A stretch of 64,000 nt of DNA from Streptomyces atroolivaceus (GCF_000717025.1 NZ_JNXG01000002.1:310001-374000); one strand, 5' to 3'; shown: positions 1 to 9,288, counted from the stretch's first letter. Notes: a model not told the origin generated them from the sequence alone. Translations and numbers: made by a program.

Positions 1-2
1 CG

Positions 3-227
3 TACGAGTTCATGGACGACGAGGGCCGCTGCGACGGCCGGAGCTCGTGGAGGTATGTCCCCGGGGACGGCACCGCCGGAGGGACGGTCGAGTTCGAGCC
101 CGTGGGGGCCTGTGTCCTGGACACCTGGACGGTCGGAGGCACCGCCGAACGGCCCGAGCTCTACGAACTGGTCGGTGACCCGGACGCGGGCGACGTCCGG
201 ATCCTGGTGCGTCAGGACGCACCCTGA
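3..227 (+). CDS. 3' end of an unrecognised protein (cut by window edge)
   Basis: An open frame runs in from the left edge and stops at TGA 225-227, leaving about 74 C-terminal residues. The piece is acidic, rich in Gly, Val and Asp, and has no motif I recognise. An internal ATG at 12 exists, but the frame is open upstream of it, so the real start is probably outside the window. It converges on the flavoprotein gene that ends at 243, with only 15 bp between the two stops. Function unknown. Confidence 0.5.
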   Translation, partial: YEFMDDEGRCDGRSSWRYVPGDGTAGGTVEFEPVGACVLDTWTVGGTAERPELYELVGDPDAGDVRILVRQDAP

Positions 228-242
228 CCCCGGACGCGCCCG

Positions 243-1430
243 TCACCCCGTCCTGGCCAGCCGCCCGGCTATCTTCCGCGCGTCCCGGGCGATCTCGCGG
301 AGCATGCCGCTGATCGGGTTGGTGAAGCCGGTGAAGTGGAGGTTCGGTGCCGCGTCCGGGGTGCGGGCGCCGTGCACCACGGGGCGGCCCCTGCGGTCCA
401 GTACGCCGAGATGGCCGACCAGGCCCTCCAGGGCGCGTTCGTAGCCGGTCGCCGCGACGACCGCGTCCGGGGTGATCCGCGTTCCGTCCGCCAGCACCAC
501 GGCGTCACCGTCGAACGACTCGACCGCCGCCACGGGGACCACCCGGCCTTTCTTCACCGCGTTGATCAGCCCGACGTCCTGGACGGGAATCGCGCCTTCC
601 TTCACCCGGGAGTAAAGGCCCGTGTCCGGGCGGGGGAGGCCTTGCGCCGCGAGGTCGGGGACGGAGACGCGGCACATCAGGCGGCCTGCCCGGTCGACGA
701 GCCGGACCGGCAGCCGGCGGACCAGGACGGCGGTCGCCTGGGCGGGCCAGCCGGCGGTGGAGCGGCGCACGATGTGCGGGGCCGTGCGGACCGCGATCCG
801 CACCCGGGAGGCACCGCCCTCGACCAGGTCCACGGCGATCTCCGCCCCGGTGTTGCCGATACCGACGACGAGGACGTCCTTGCCGGCGTAGGGGGCCGGG
901 CTGCGGTACTCCGCGGCGTGCAGCAGTTCGCCGGTGAAGCCCTCGCGGCCCGGCCACAGGGGGATCTTCGGGGTGTGGTTGAAGCCGGTGGCCACCACGA
1001 CCGCCCGGCCGGTCAGCACCCGGCCGCCCGTCGCGCTCAGCTGCCAGCCCGTGCCGTCGCCGGTCCGGTCGATCCGGGACACCTCGACGCCCGTCACCAC
1101 CTCCAGCTCGTGGTGCTCGGCGTACTTCTCCAGGTAGCGCACCATGTCGTCGCGCGACACCCAGCGCCCGAACCTGCGGGGCATCGCCAGCCCCGGCAGC
1201 GCCGACCAGCGCCGGGTCGTGTGGAGGTGCAGCCGGTCGTAGTGGCGGCGCCAGGACGCCCCGACGCGGCCGGACTTCTCCAGGACCACCGCCCGCACGC
1301 CCTGCTCCCGCAGGGCCGCCGCGACAGCGAGGCCGCCCGGACCGCCGCCGATCACGTAGACCGGCCGGCCGTCGGTGCGGTCGACGGGGGCGGTGGGGAC
1401 ATCACCGGGTGCGGGGGTGCGTTCGGGCAT
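243..1430 (-). CDS. FAD/NAD(P)-dependent flavoprotein monooxygenase (FMO/BVMO-like)
   Basis: 395 residues. A first Rossmann motif VIGGGPGG (about residues 26-33) should bind FAD. The segment FTGELLHAAEY (about 165-175) fits the FMO identifying motif FxGxxxHxxxY. It is followed by a second glycine motif, VVGIGNTG, for NADPH, and by two ATGF/ATGY linkers. The set is that of soluble class B flavin monooxygenases or related single-component oxidoreductases that oxygenate small N-, S- or carbonyl-containing compounds; the substrate cannot be told. A TACGCT -10-like box lies a few bases upstream of the ATG with no clear ribosome binding site, so the mRNA may be leaderless. It is probably a single-gene unit, since the next gene on the same strand ends 93 bp upstream. 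Confidence 0.85.
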   Translation of the reverse strand: MPERTPAPGDVPTAPVDRTDGRPVYVIGGGPGGLAVAAALREQGVRAVVLEKSGRVGASWRRHYDRLHLHTTRRWSALPGLAMPRRFGRWVSRDDMVRYLEKYAEHHELEVVTGVEVSRIDRTGDGTGWQLSATGGRVLTGRAVVVATGFNHTPKIPLWPGREGFTGELLHAAEYRSPAPYAGKDVLVVGIGNTGAEIAVDLVEGGASRVRIAVRTAPHIVRRSTAGWPAQATAVLVRRLPVRLVDRAGRLMCRVSVPDLAAQGLPRPDTGLYSRVKEGAIPVQDVGLINAVKKGRVVPVAAVESFDGDAVVLADGTRITPDAVVAATGYERALEGLVGHLGVLDRRGRPVVHGARTPDAAPNLHFTGFTNPISGMLREIARDARKIAGRLARTG

Positions 1431-1507
1431 GGTTCGGAGCGTAATGGGACATGGACATGATGGGTTCCGGTACGGGTGGAAATCGGTTGCGAAATGATCA
1501 CGGGGCC

Positions 1508-1523
1508 GGAGGGCCGGCCCTCC
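1508..1523 (-). terminator. 16-bp perfect palindrome just after pspAB
   Basis: GGAGGGCCGGCCCTCC directly abuts the TGA of pspAB. It can fold as a 6-bp stem with a CCGG loop. No T-run is present, as is usual for actinobacterial terminators. Probable transcription end of the htpX-pspAB unit. Confidence 0.45.
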
Positions 1524-2108
1524 TCAGAGCCCCGGCGCACCCCACACCGGGAACCAGCGCGCGAGGTCGCCCTCCACCCGGAGGTCGTCACCGAGCACGG
1601 CCCGCACCTGGAGCTCCAGCTGGTTGTCCCGTCTCTCCCCGCCGCCCGGAGAGGGGGCGAACGGATAGAACGTGCCCCGCTTGTAGAGGTAGACGAGCGC
1701 CAGCGGACGCCCTTCCGGATTCCGGAACCCGATCATCGAGCAGAGCAGATGCGGGCCGAAGCCACCTTCCTGGAGGAGGGTGTTGACCGCGTGCAGGTCG
1801 TTGACCAGGGCAGCCGTGTCGTCGGGCTCCTGGCGGGCGAGCAGCCATGTGTACCCGTAGGTGTCCTGGCCGAACTCGACCGGGATCCCGCCGCGTCGGG
1901 TGTCCGCGTCGAGCAACTCCCGTACGTCCTGCCGGATACGGGCGAACGTGCCGCCCTCCACCCCCGCGAAGCACACCGAACCGAGCCCCGTCGGCGTGAA
2001 ACCGGTGCCCGCCCGGAGCGTGAGCGCGGCGGACGGCACGGCGAAGAGCTGGTCGAGGTCGGGGCGGACCGGTTTGCTGCGTCCCAGGATGCTGTCGAGC
2101 AGACCCAC
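1524..2108 (-). CDS. pspAB: PspA-associated protein PspAB
   Basis: 194 residues, beginning MGLLDSILGRSKPVRP, the N-terminus typical of the actinobacterial PspAB family (DUF5998-like small globular proteins found with PspA and HtpX). No transmembrane segment and no catalytic motif are visible. The gene starts 9 bp after the htpX stop on the same strand, with GGAGCTCC close to the ATG, so the two are almost certainly co-transcribed. Known family context is the phage-shock / membrane-stress response. The specific biochemical role is not established, and pspA itself is not in this window. Confidence 0.75.
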   Translation of the reverse strand: MGLLDSILGRSKPVRPDLDQLFAVPSAALTLRAGTGFTPTGLGSVCFAGVEGGTFARIRQDVRELLDADTRRGGIPVEFGQDTYGYTWLLARQEPDDTAALVNDLHAVNTLLQEGGFGPHLLCSMIGFRNPEGRPLALVYLYKRGTFYPFAPSPGGGERRDNQLELQVRAVLGDDLRVEGDLARWFPVWGAPGL

Positions 2109-2117
2109 AGGAGCTCC

Positions 2118-3029
2118 TTACGGGTGGGACAGGCCGGCGGAGATGCGGGCCAGCTGGTCCAGACGCTGTTCGAGGGGCGGGTGCGAGGAGAGCAGCCGCC
2201 CCAGGCTCTCCTTGGCGGCGAAGGCGGGCACGAAGTAGAAGGCGTTGTACGGCTCCGCCTTCCGCAGGTCCTCCGTCGGGATCCTCGCCATCTGGCCGCT
2301 GACCTTGGTCAGGGCGGAGGCGAGCGCCGAGGGGCGGCCGGTGAGGAGGGCGGCCGTGCGGTCGGCGGAGAGCTCGCGGTAGCGGGAGAGCAGCCGGGTC
2401 AGCAGGAAGCTCAGGGCGTAGACGACCGCGCTGACGAGTGGGATGAGCATGAGGAGGACGCCCGCGGGGTCGTTGCCCCGGCTGTTGCGGGCCAGGCCGC
2501 CCCACAGGGCGACCCGGGTCACGATGCCGGCGAGGACCCCGAGGAAGGACGCGATCGTCATCACGGCCACATCGCGGTGCGCGACGTGTGACATCTCGTG
2601 GGCCAGGACGCCTTCGAGCTCCTCGGGCTCCAGTCTGCGCAGCAGCCCGGTCGTGGCGCAGACCAGGGCGGTCCGCTCGCTGCGGCCGGTCGCGAAGGCG
2701 TTCGGCACGTCGCTCCGTGCGACGGCCACCCGGGGCTTGGGCATGTCGGCGAGGGCGCAGATCCGGTCGATCGCGCCGTGCAGCTCCGGTGCCTCCTGCG
2801 GGGTGACCTCCCGGGCGCCCATGCCGTACGCCGCTATGCGGTCGCTGAACCAGAACTGGGCGACGAACAGGCCGCCCGCGACGACCAGGACGACGGGCCA
2901 GGCGCCGCGCAGGACGGCCAGCAGCACGCCCACGAGGACCACGTACAGCAGGCCGATGAAGAACATCGTGCTCACCATGCGGGTGGTCAGGCCGCGGTCC
3001 GGGGCGTAACGGGAACGGGTCCGTGCCAT
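2118..3029 (-). CDS. htpX: HtpX-type membrane zinc metalloprotease
   Basis: 303 residues from the ATG at 3029, which is preceded by GGAGGCACCC; a longer open frame upstream lacks family similarity. Two N-terminal hydrophobic segments (about 20-60) are followed by the zinc motif HEMSH (144-148), then two more membrane segments and the downstream glutamate-bearing RELSADR, the third zinc ligand of M48 proteases. Expected role: quality-control cleavage of damaged membrane proteins at the cytoplasmic face. It heads a two-gene operon with pspAB, so it probably belongs to an envelope-stress module. Length is as expected for the family. Confidence 0.93.
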   Translation of the reverse strand: MARTRSRYAPDRGLTTRMVSTMFFIGLLYVVLVGVLLAVLRGAWPVVLVVAGGLFVAQFWFSDRIAAYGMGAREVTPQEAPELHGAIDRICALADMPKPRVAVARSDVPNAFATGRSERTALVCATTGLLRRLEPEELEGVLAHEMSHVAHRDVAVMTIASFLGVLAGIVTRVALWGGLARNSRGNDPAGVLLMLIPLVSAVVYALSFLLTRLLSRYRELSADRTAALLTGRPSALASALTKVSGQMARIPTEDLRKAEPYNAFYFVPAFAAKESLGRLLSSHPPLEQRLDQLARISAGLSHP

Positions 3030-3096
3030 GGGTGCCTCCAGCAGCTCACCTGTCTCCCATAGTGCCCCCTTCCCGTGGAAACCGGGTGAAAGCGGT

Positions 3097-3762
3097 TCAG
3101 GGCCAGAGGAGCTCGCGGGTCCAGCCCGTACCCTCCCGGCGGTAGCGCAACCGCACGTGCCGACGCCGGTCGTCGCCCTGGAAGAACTCCACCTCCTGCG
3201 GCTCGACCACGTACCGCGTCCAGGTCTCCGCCTCGGCGCCGGGTTCCGCCCGCGCGCGCTCCCAGGCCGCCTCGGAGGCCCGTACGAGGTCCTCGTGCGC
3301 GGGCAGCACCTCACTCTGCGACCCGGTCAGCGCGGCGGCCAGTGCGCCGGTGGACCTGGCATGCAGATCGGCCTGGCTCTCCTCACGGCTCCCGGGGACC
3401 GCAGTACCCCGTACGCGCACCTGGCGGCCCTGGGCGGGCCAGTAGAAGCCGAGCGCCGCGTAGGGGTGGCCGGCGAGCTGGCGGCCCTTCGCGCTGGTGG
3501 CGTGGGTGGCGAAGTGCCAGCCGCGCTCGTCCGCGTCGTGCAGCATCAGCGTGCGCACATCGGGCCGGCCCCCGGCGTCGGCGGTCGCCAGGCTCATGGT
3601 GTGCGGTTCGCTCTGTCCGGCCGCCACCGCCTCGGCGAACCAGGCGTGGAAGAGGGGGAGCGGGGCGGCGGGCGCCGCGGAAGGGTCGAAGCGCGGAAGG
3701 GGTGCGTCCCAGACGCGCTGGGCGTGAAGCAGGTCGCGGAAGTCGTTCTGTGCGTCGCTCAT
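3097..3762 (-). CDS. pdxH: Pyridoxamine 5'-phosphate oxidase
   Basis: 221 residues with the split-barrel flavin fold. FMN-contact motifs include RTLMLHDAD and the SAKGRQLAGHPYAALGFYW block, which matches the conserved S-x-K-G-x-Q/R region of PdxH. The C-terminal block RLRYRREGTGWTRELLWP corresponds to the substrate-binding tail of true PNPOx enzymes rather than to generic split-barrel proteins. Reaction: oxidation of pyridoxine or pyridoxamine 5'-phosphate to PLP with O2, in the cytosol. It stands alone: htpX starts 67 bp beyond its end, and a divergent or antisense partner is not evident. No strong ribosome binding site precedes the ATG. Confidence 0.88.
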   Translation of the reverse strand: MSDAQNDFRDLLHAQRVWDAPLPRFDPSAAPAAPLPLFHAWFAEAVAAGQSEPHTMSLATADAGGRPDVRTLMLHDADERGWHFATHATSAKGRQLAGHPYAALGFYWPAQGRQVRVRGTAVPGSREESQADLHARSTGALAAALTGSQSEVLPAHEDLVRASEAAWERARAEPGAEAETWTRYVVEPQEVEFFQGDDRRRHVRLRYRREGTGWTRELLWP

Positions 3763-3905
3763 GTGCCCATTGCACCGCGTCCCCGGCCGGTGCGGAAACG
3801 CCGGCGGCGGACCACCGGAGTGGTCCGCCGTCGGTGAGACAGGACGTGGAGGCCCACGGAAGGTGCGGCGCCCGGCGCGTGGGGAGGAGGCGGGGCTGCC
3901 GGGGC

Positions 3906-4553
3906 CTACCTGACCGGCTTCTTGCCGGTGATGCCCAGATGGACCAGCAGGGCCAGGTTGGGACGGAGATCGGCCTGCTTCACGCCCCAGGTGGTGAAGC
4001 CCTTCTGGTGCGAGGCGACCCCCGACAGCATGACGACCAGGGAGCCCGCCACCGCGGCGGGGCTGACGTCCTTGTCCACCCTGCCCTTGGACTGGAGCTC
4101 CTTGACCGCGTCCGTCAGGGAGTTGGTGACCGAGTTCAGGACCTTCATGCGGATCTTGTAGAACCGCTTGTCGCCCTCGGCGGCGCCGAGATCGACGACG
4201 CGGAGGATCGCGTCGTGGCGTCGCCAGAAGTCGAGGAAGCCTTCTACGAGTTCCTCGGAAGCCTGCCAGGCGGCCTTGCCGACCCAGGAGCGGCCGCCGA
4301 CCAGTTCGGTCAGTCCGGCGCCTTCCTTGGCCATTTCCTCTGCGAGTTCGAGAACGGCGCCCTCGACATCGGGGAAATACTGGTAGAAAGTCGCGGGTGA
4401 AGTCCCCGCCTTCCGGGCCACGTCGATGACTTTGACGTCCCGGTACGGCGAGGAGCTGAGCATCTCGCTGAGGCAGTCGAGCAGCTTCTGCCGCGTCGCC
4501 TGACCTCGCCGACCAGCCACGCGGCCGTCGACGGTGCGTACTTGTCCTGTCAT
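3906..4553 (-). CDS. TetR-family transcriptional regulator
   Basis: 215 residues. The N-terminal helix-turn-helix spans about residues 18-65 (ATRQKLLDCLSEMLSS ... VIDVARKAGTSPATFYQYF), the classic TetR DNA-binding unit. The all-helical C-terminal domain resembles the larger actinobacterial group with a WGVKQADLRPNL-type end. The ATG is at 4553. The gene is divergent from the kbpA-afsK block across a 458-bp interval that contains a 14-bp inverted repeat (4873-4886) which could be its operator. The ligand is unknown. A TetR gene next to kbpA also occurs in S. coelicolor as I remember it, so it is probably an ancestral neighbour. Confidence 0.88.
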   Translation of the reverse strand: MTGQVRTVDGRVAGRRGQATRQKLLDCLSEMLSSSPYRDVKVIDVARKAGTSPATFYQYFPDVEGAVLELAEEMAKEGAGLTELVGGRSWVGKAAWQASEELVEGFLDFWRRHDAILRVVDLGAAEGDKRFYKIRMKVLNSVTNSLTDAVKELQSKGRVDKDVSPAAVAGSLVVMLSGVASHQKGFTTWGVKQADLRPNLALLVHLGITGKKPVR

Positions 4554-4742
4554 GCCGTCAGCTTACCGAGGGGTGATCCGGGCGCTATCTGACCGACTGC
4601 AAATGGGGAACGCCTCAGTGCGGGCGGGGTCGAAAGCGTAATTCCCGGTGATGCCGGCTCGCTTTTCCGTGGGGGATGCGGCGTTTAGTGAATTGCTCCT
4701 CCCCCACGTCCCGCCACGTCCCGTCGTCACGGTGCGATGTTG

Positions 4743-4776
4743 TTATCAACAGCCTGTGGATAACTTCGGTGGACAA
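4743..4776. promoter_or_regulatory. Cluster of DnaA boxes
   Basis: Three 9-mers lie within 34 bp. TTATCAACA is at 4743-4751. TGTGGATAA is at 4755-4763 and is a perfect TTATCCACA on the minus strand. GGTGGACAA is at 4768-4776 and is TTGTCCACC on the minus strand, one mismatch from the Streptomyces consensus TTGTCCACA. Two further near matches, GGTCCACAC (4901-4909) and GTGTCCACA (4911-4919), follow. The number is far too small for oriC, so a local regulatory or DnaA-titrating site is more likely. Confidence 0.55.
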
Positions 4777-4872
4777 CCTTCGTCCATGCAGGACGCAGAC
4801 CTTCACGATTCGGGCAAAGGTTCTATTCAGGCCCTCGAAGCGCGCCGCGGGGCCTCCGACGTTACGTTGAGT

Positions 4873-4886
4873 GTGACGGGCGTCAC
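4873..4886. promoter_or_regulatory. Inverted repeat, possible TetR operator
   Basis: GTGACGGGCGTCAC has perfect 6-bp arms and a 2-bp spacer. It lies between the divergent TetR gene and kbpA. Such a short palindrome fits a dimeric helix-turn-helix protein. Assignment to the neighbouring TetR is inference only. Confidence 0.35.
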
Positions 4887-5011
4887 GGCTGCCCGGCCGC
4901 GGTCCACACGGTGTCCACAGGGACGTGCGGCCACCGCCGCCGCGGCATCTTCGAGGTTTCCTCACGACCTCCGCGACCTCCGCGACCTCACAGCGACGGA
5001 AGGACCGGGCC

Positions 5012-5806
5012 ATGGCGGCATTCGCGCAGTCCGCGCCGTGCTGGGTGGATGTGCAGCTCTCCGACCTCGAGGCCGGCAAGCGCTTCTACGGCGGGCTCTT
5101 CGGCTGGACCTTCCACGCGGGCGACGGCATGCCCTTCGCCGACGCCTACCGCGACAACGAACTCGTCGCCGCGCTCGCCGCCAAACAGGACGGCCGCATG
5201 CCCACGACCTGGGGCGTCTACTTCTCCACCGACGACATCCGCGCCACCGTCGCCCTGGTCAGGAAGTCGGGCGGGCAGGTGATCACCGAACCGGTGCGGG
5301 CCGGCGGGGCCGGGATCCTCGCCCAGGCGGCCGACCCCGGCGGCGCGGTCTTCGGCCTCTGGCAGGCCGGCGCGCGCGCCGGCTTCGAGAAGCAGAACGC
5401 GCCGGGCTCCTTCTGCTGGACCGAGCTCTACACCCGGCAGCCGGAGCGCGTGGACGTCTTCTACGAGGAGGTCTTCGGCTTCCAGGGGACCGACATCGAT
5501 CTGCCGGGCGAGGCCGGAACCCCGGAACCGTTCCGCATCTGGTCCCCCGCCGGGACCGAGCCGGGCGAGGACACCGCGGTCGGCGGGCGCGCGCTGATCT
5601 CGGACGCGTTCCCCGCCATGCTGCCCAGCTACTTCCTCAGCTACTTCGCCGTAGCCGACTGCGACCGCACCGTCGAGACCGCGACACGCCTCGGTGGCCG
5701 GATCACGGCCCCGCCCCTGGACATCCCGTACGGACGGATGGCGGTCCTCCAGGACGACCAGGGGGCGGCTTTCGCCGTACTCCAGCCGACCGAGCTGCTG
5801 CCCTGA
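5012..5806 (+). CDS. kbpA: Two-domain VOC (glyoxalase-fold) protein, likely KbpA orthologue
   Basis: 264 residues from the ATG at 5012, preceded by GGAAGGA. Two consecutive VOC modules, about residues 5-125 and 140-260, each begin with a WVDVQLSD- or CWTELYT-like strand and contain the FYGGLFGW / FYEEVFGF helix. Members bind metal and small molecules, and many actinobacterial ones are annotated only as hydroxylases. The position directly upstream of afsK on the same strand, and a length near 252 residues, match S. coelicolor KbpA, which binds AfsK and inhibits its autophosphorylation. That function is inferred from synteny and literature memory; nothing in the sequence alone proves kinase binding. 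194 bp separate it from afsK. Confidence 0.68.
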   Translation: MAAFAQSAPCWVDVQLSDLEAGKRFYGGLFGWTFHAGDGMPFADAYRDNELVAALAAKQDGRMPTTWGVYFSTDDIRATVALVRKSGGQVITEPVRAGGAGILAQAADPGGAVFGLWQAGARAGFEKQNAPGSFCWTELYTRQPERVDVFYEEVFGFQGTDIDLPGEAGTPEPFRIWSPAGTEPGEDTAVGGRALISDAFPAMLPSYFLSYFAVADCDRTVETATRLGGRITAPPLDIPYGRMAVLQDDQGAAFAVLQPTELLP

Positions 5807-6000
5807 CCGTCCCGGACGTGTCCTGAAAGGGGTGGAGTGTTACAAGACACCCCGATCCGCCCCCGGGTTCGCAACCAGGCCCCGGGACAGGAAGAATCAG
5901 GGTGCGCACCGCCAAGTGGTGCCCAGTGGTGAGACGCTGCACAGGGCGGGATTTCGCGGGCTTCTGTTTCCTGAGGTCCGTACGGGGAGGTGGCAGGCAA

Positions 6001-8373
6001 GTGGAGCAGCTGACGCAGCATGACCCGAGGCGGATCGGCCCGTTCGAGGTGCTGGGACGGCTCGGGGCCGGCGGCATGGGGCTGGTCTATCTGGCGCGAT
6101 CGGCGTCGGGCCGACGGGTGGCGATCAAGACGGTCCGTACGGAACTGGCCGAGGACCAGCTGTTCCGGGTCCGCTTCACGCGTGAGGTGGAGGCCGCTCG
6201 CGCGGTCAGCGGTTTCTACACGGCCGCCGTGGTCGACGCCGATCCGAGGGCTGCCGTGCCCTGGCTGGCGACCGCCTACGTCCCCGCTCCCTCCCTCGAG
6301 GAGATAGTGAGTGAGTGCGGACCGATGCCGACGCAGGCCGTGCGCTGGCTGGCCGCCGGCATCGCCGAGGCCCTCCAGTCGATCCACGGTGCCGGTCTCG
6401 TGCACCGTGACCTGAAGCCGTCCAACGTCCTCGTGGTCGAGGACGGGCCGCGGGTGATCGACTTCGGCATCGCGTCCGGCGTCTCCAACACCCGGCTGAC
6501 CATGACGAACGTCGCGGTGGGCACGCCCGCGTACATGTCTCCGGAACAGGCCCGCGACTCGCGCAGCGTGACGGGCGCCAGCGACGTGTTCTCGCTCGGA
6601 TCGACCCTCGTCTTCGCGGCGACGGGGCACGCGCCCTTCCACGGGGCGAATCCGGTCGAGACCGTGTTCATGCTGCTGAGGGAGGGCCCGGACACGGAAG
6701 GGCTCCCCGACGACCTTCGTCCGCTCATCGAGTCGTGCATGCAGATGGACGCGTCACGACGGCCCAGCCCCGCGGATCTGCAGTCCCAGCTGGCCCCGCA
6801 CCTGTTCGCCTCCGGCAGCGACGACAGCGGCACGGCGTCCGCCTGGCTGCCGACCGTCGCCACGGCGATGATCGAGCAGCGCCGCGGCGGCGGCCGCACC
6901 GTCGCCGCCGCGCCGGCCCCCGTGGTCATCCCTCCGCCCCCGCAGCAGCCGCCACCGGGTGCCGACCGGGGGGCGTGGCGCGGGGACGACCTGCGGACCG
7001 CCCCGGTCCCCGCACCGATGCCGGCGCCAGCCCCGGACGGCGGCCCCGTGCGGCTGCCCGGTGCAAAGGTGCCGATCGGTCCCGGGCCGCGCCCGGTGGA
7101 CGTACGCGGCCCCGCCGCCGCGCACGCCGACCCGGCCACCGGCTGGGTGCGCGCGCCCGGCGGGCACACCGCGGCCGCTCCGGCCGCTCCCGTGCCCGCC
7201 CCCGCTTCACCCCCGGACGCGGCTCCCGCAGCGCCGGAGCGCTGGCGGCCGTGGCGTTTCCGCATGTCGAACGACGTGTGGGGCACGCCCGTCGTGGTCG
7301 GCGACCTGTTGTACGTGACGTCCTTCGAGGTCCACGCCCTGGACGTGGGCAACGGGCGCCGCCAGTTCAAGACCCGCGACGTGGCCTGGTCGATGGCGGT
7401 CGACGGCGGCCGGATCCACGCGTCGGACGGCCCGTCCCTGTACGCGCTGGACGCCGCGACCGGGGCCGAGCGGTGGCGGCTCCGGACCGACGCCTGGGTG
7501 TACTCCCTCAAGGCCGACCGAGGCACCGTCCTGACCGGGACACGAGGCGGCGGCGTACAGGCGTGGGAGGCGTCCAGCGGCGAGAAGCTCTGGGAGGCCC
7601 GGGGTGTCCAGACGGACTTCGAGACGCCCGAGGCCGGTCCCGTCATCCACGACGGCACGGTGTTCCTGTGGCAGGACGCCAGGCTGCGGGCCGTCGACGC
7701 GCGCACCGGTACGGAGCGGTGGTCGTACCCCATCGGTGACGCCGCCTCCTGTGGCGGGGTACCGGTCCGGGTGACCCCCGCGCCCGACGGCTTCGTGTAC
7801 GTCGCGGCGGGGACCCGGGTGCTGGCCGTGGACGCCGTCTCGGGCCGGGTGCGCTGGCACTTCGAGTCGCCGGCGGTCTTCCTCTCCCCGCCCGCGTTCG
7901 CGCCTGGCCCGGCGGTCACGGGCGGCGGGGTCTACCTCGCCGACTACCTGGGCACCGTGTACGCGCTGGACGCCTCCACCGGCAAGGACCGCTGGCGGAT
8001 CGCGACGGAGTCCCGTCAGTCCATCGAGCCCGTGCTGGTCACCGCCGGGAACGTGCACGTCGGCAGCGGCAGCGCCCTGTACACCCTCGACGCGGTGACC
8101 GGGACACCGAAGTGGCGCTTCGCGGCGGGCGGCGAGGTGGTCGGCGCCCCGGTGGTCGCGGACGGCCGGGTCCACTTCGGTTCCGCGGACCACGTTCTCT
8201 ACACCCTGGACGCGGCGGGTGGCCAGCTCCGCTGGAAGCTGGCCACGGGCGGCGAGATCACGGGCTCCCCGGTGGCGCAGGCGGGCGTCGTGTACGCGTG
8301 CAGCAAGGACCGCTGCGTGTACGCCCTGGACGCGCTGAAGGGCACGGGGACGGGGAACAGGGCCAGGGCCTGA
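6001..8373 (+). CDS. afsK: Ser/Thr protein kinase AfsK with PQQ-type beta-propeller
   Basis: 790 residues from GTG 6001, with GGGGAGG ending 10 bases upstream. The N-terminal Hanks kinase domain (about 13-275) has the glycine loop GRLGAGGMG, invariant Lys43, HRDLKPSN with catalytic Asp137, and DFG at 154-156. The activation loop NTRLTMTN carries Thr167, which should match the reported autophosphorylated Thr168 of S. coelicolor AfsK. A Pro/Ala-rich linker (about 290-415) leads to a C-terminal propeller with repeated YALDAxTGxxRW blades of PQQ-binding-like type (about 420-785). There is no clear membrane span; AfsK is known to be loosely membrane-associated. It phosphorylates AfsR, which is encoded 2 kb downstream. 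The gene converges with the one ending at 8389, and a CCTGAGG/CCTCAGG palindrome sits on its stop codon. Confidence 0.92.
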   Translation: MEQLTQHDPRRIGPFEVLGRLGAGGMGLVYLARSASGRRVAIKTVRTELAEDQLFRVRFTREVEAARAVSGFYTAAVVDADPRAAVPWLATAYVPAPSLEEIVSECGPMPTQAVRWLAAGIAEALQSIHGAGLVHRDLKPSNVLVVEDGPRVIDFGIASGVSNTRLTMTNVAVGTPAYMSPEQARDSRSVTGASDVFSLGSTLVFAATGHAPFHGANPVETVFMLLREGPDTEGLPDDLRPLIESCMQMDASRRPSPADLQSQLAPHLFASGSDDSGTASAWLPTVATAMIEQRRGGGRTVAAAPAPVVIPPPPQQPPPGADRGAWRGDDLRTAPVPAPMPAPAPDGGPVRLPGAKVPIGPGPRPVDVRGPAAAHADPATGWVRAPGGHTAAAPAAPVPAPASPPDAAPAAPERWRPWRFRMSNDVWGTPVVVGDLLYVTSFEVHALDVGNGRRQFKTRDVAWSMAVDGGRIHASDGPSLYALDAATGAERWRLRTDAWVYSLKADRGTVLTGTRGGGVQAWEASSGEKLWEARGVQTDFETPEAGPVIHDGTVFLWQDARLRAVDARTGTERWSYPIGDAASCGGVPVRVTPAPDGFVYVAAGTRVLAVDAVSGRVRWHFESPAVFLSPPAFAPGPAVTGGGVYLADYLGTVYALDASTGKDRWRIATESRQSIEPVLVTAGNVHVGSGSALYTLDAVTGTPKWRFAAGGEVVGAPVVADGRVHFGSADHVLYTLDAAGGQLRWKLATGGEITGSPVAQAGVVYACSKDRCVYALDALKGTGTGNRARA

Positions 8374-8388
8374 GGCCTCAGGGGCGGC

Positions 8389-9075
8389 TCAGGGGTGGGG
8401 CGGGTGATACCGGTCCCGGCCCTGCCGGTCGTCCTGATCGGGAGGGGTGTTCCCGTCCTGCACCGGATACGGGGCGGTGTCCTCGTCGGCGGGGGCCGCC
8501 CGGTGCCGGCCGGGCCCGGTGTACGGATCCGCCTCGGGCTCCGGCCCGGGGGACGTGTACGCGGCCGGACCCGGCTCCTGCGTCGGCGGCCAGGTGTCCG
8601 GATGGTCGTCCGGCGGTACGGGATAGGGGTCCGGCCCGGCGGTACGCCTCGTCCGTGCGGCTCGCCGACGCCCCGACATCAGCAGCGCGCCCAGCAGGAG
8701 CAGGAGACCGCCGGCCAGCGCCTGTGCCACGCCCCAGCGGAGCCCGCCGCCGTCACCGTCGACCGTCAGGCTTCCGGCGTCCTGCCCCTGCCGGACCATC
8801 CACAGCACGGTGAAGCCGATCACGATCAGGCCGGCGAGGGCCACCACCCAGCGCGAGCGGAGCACGACTCCCACGAGGGTCACCAGTGCGGCGAAGAGGA
8901 ACGGCAGGAGGATCGAGCCCATCACGGACGACGAGACGCCGGTGATGCCGCCGAAGAGGTCCTGGATGCGGTAGTCCCGCCCGAGGCGGTCGTCGTACCA
9001 GCTGTGGAAGGGGCTCTGTACGGCCGCGGCGGCGCCCACGAGAGCGACGACGGAGCCGAGGACATTGCGGATCAT
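8389..9075 (-). CDS. Unrecognised membrane protein with acidic Pro-rich tail
   Basis: 228 residues from the ATG at 9075 (GGGAGG ribosome binding site 7 bases upstream); the longer frame reaching 9189 is rejected because of this site. Four hydrophobic segments lie at about 5-22, 55-80, 85-105 and 125-145. An Arg-rich stop-transfer sequence (SGRRRAARTRR) follows, then about 75 hydrophilic residues rich in Pro, Asp, Gly and Tyr, which should be cytoplasmic. No family is recognised. It lies between afsK and afsS, converges on afsK and is divergent from the small secreted protein at 9289. The tail has several Tyr and Thr residues that a kinase could modify, but there is no direct evidence. Confidence 0.75.
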   Translation of the reverse strand: MIRNVLGSVVALVGAAAAVQSPFHSWYDDRLGRDYRIQDLFGGITGVSSSVMGSILLPFLFAALVTLVGVVLRSRWVVALAGLIVIGFTVLWMVRQGQDAGSLTVDGDGGGLRWGVAQALAGGLLLLLGALLMSGRRRAARTRRTAGPDPYPVPPDDHPDTWPPTQEPGPAAYTSPGPEPEADPYTGPGRHRAAPADEDTAPYPVQDGNTPPDQDDRQGRDRYHPPHP

Positions 9076-9288
9076 CGACAGCCTCCCGGGCCTTGGCGCA
9101 CGGCTGTGCGCACCGCTCCCCGGACCGACGCTACGCCGGGCCGATCTGCCCTGCCATCGGAGACCAGTGCGAGACCGTGACAGGGTCATGACGCGACCAT
9201 GGGTGAGTGCCCGGAATGCTGTGCGTTACGGTGTCGCGCGGCCGTGCGGCGGCCGAGGAAGCCGACTACAGCTAGGGGGGCTGCATCG

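Larger units (their letters stand above)
4554..5011. other. 458-bp divergent regulatory interval with DnaA boxes
   Basis: No convincing gene. It holds a cluster of DnaA-box-like 9-mers at 4743-4776 with two weaker ones at 4901-4919, and an inverted repeat at 4873-4886. The ribosome binding site GGAAGGA for kbpA is at about 4997-5003. Short frames here do not resemble proteins. Confidence 0.6.

Noticed and set aside
4741..4920. Replication origin
   Set aside because: Only about five DnaA boxes are present and no dnaA/dnaN neighbours; Streptomyces oriC has around 20 boxes next to dnaA.
5829..5853. GGGGTG/CACCCC hairpin between kbpA and afsK as a terminator
   Set aside because: A 6-bp stem with a 13-base loop is weak; I cannot tell whether kbpA and afsK are co-transcribed.
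8369..8382. CCTGAGGCCTCAGG palindrome at the afsK stop as a terminator
   Set aside because: The stem would be only 5 bp with a 4-base loop. It may be incidental to the convergent gene ends.
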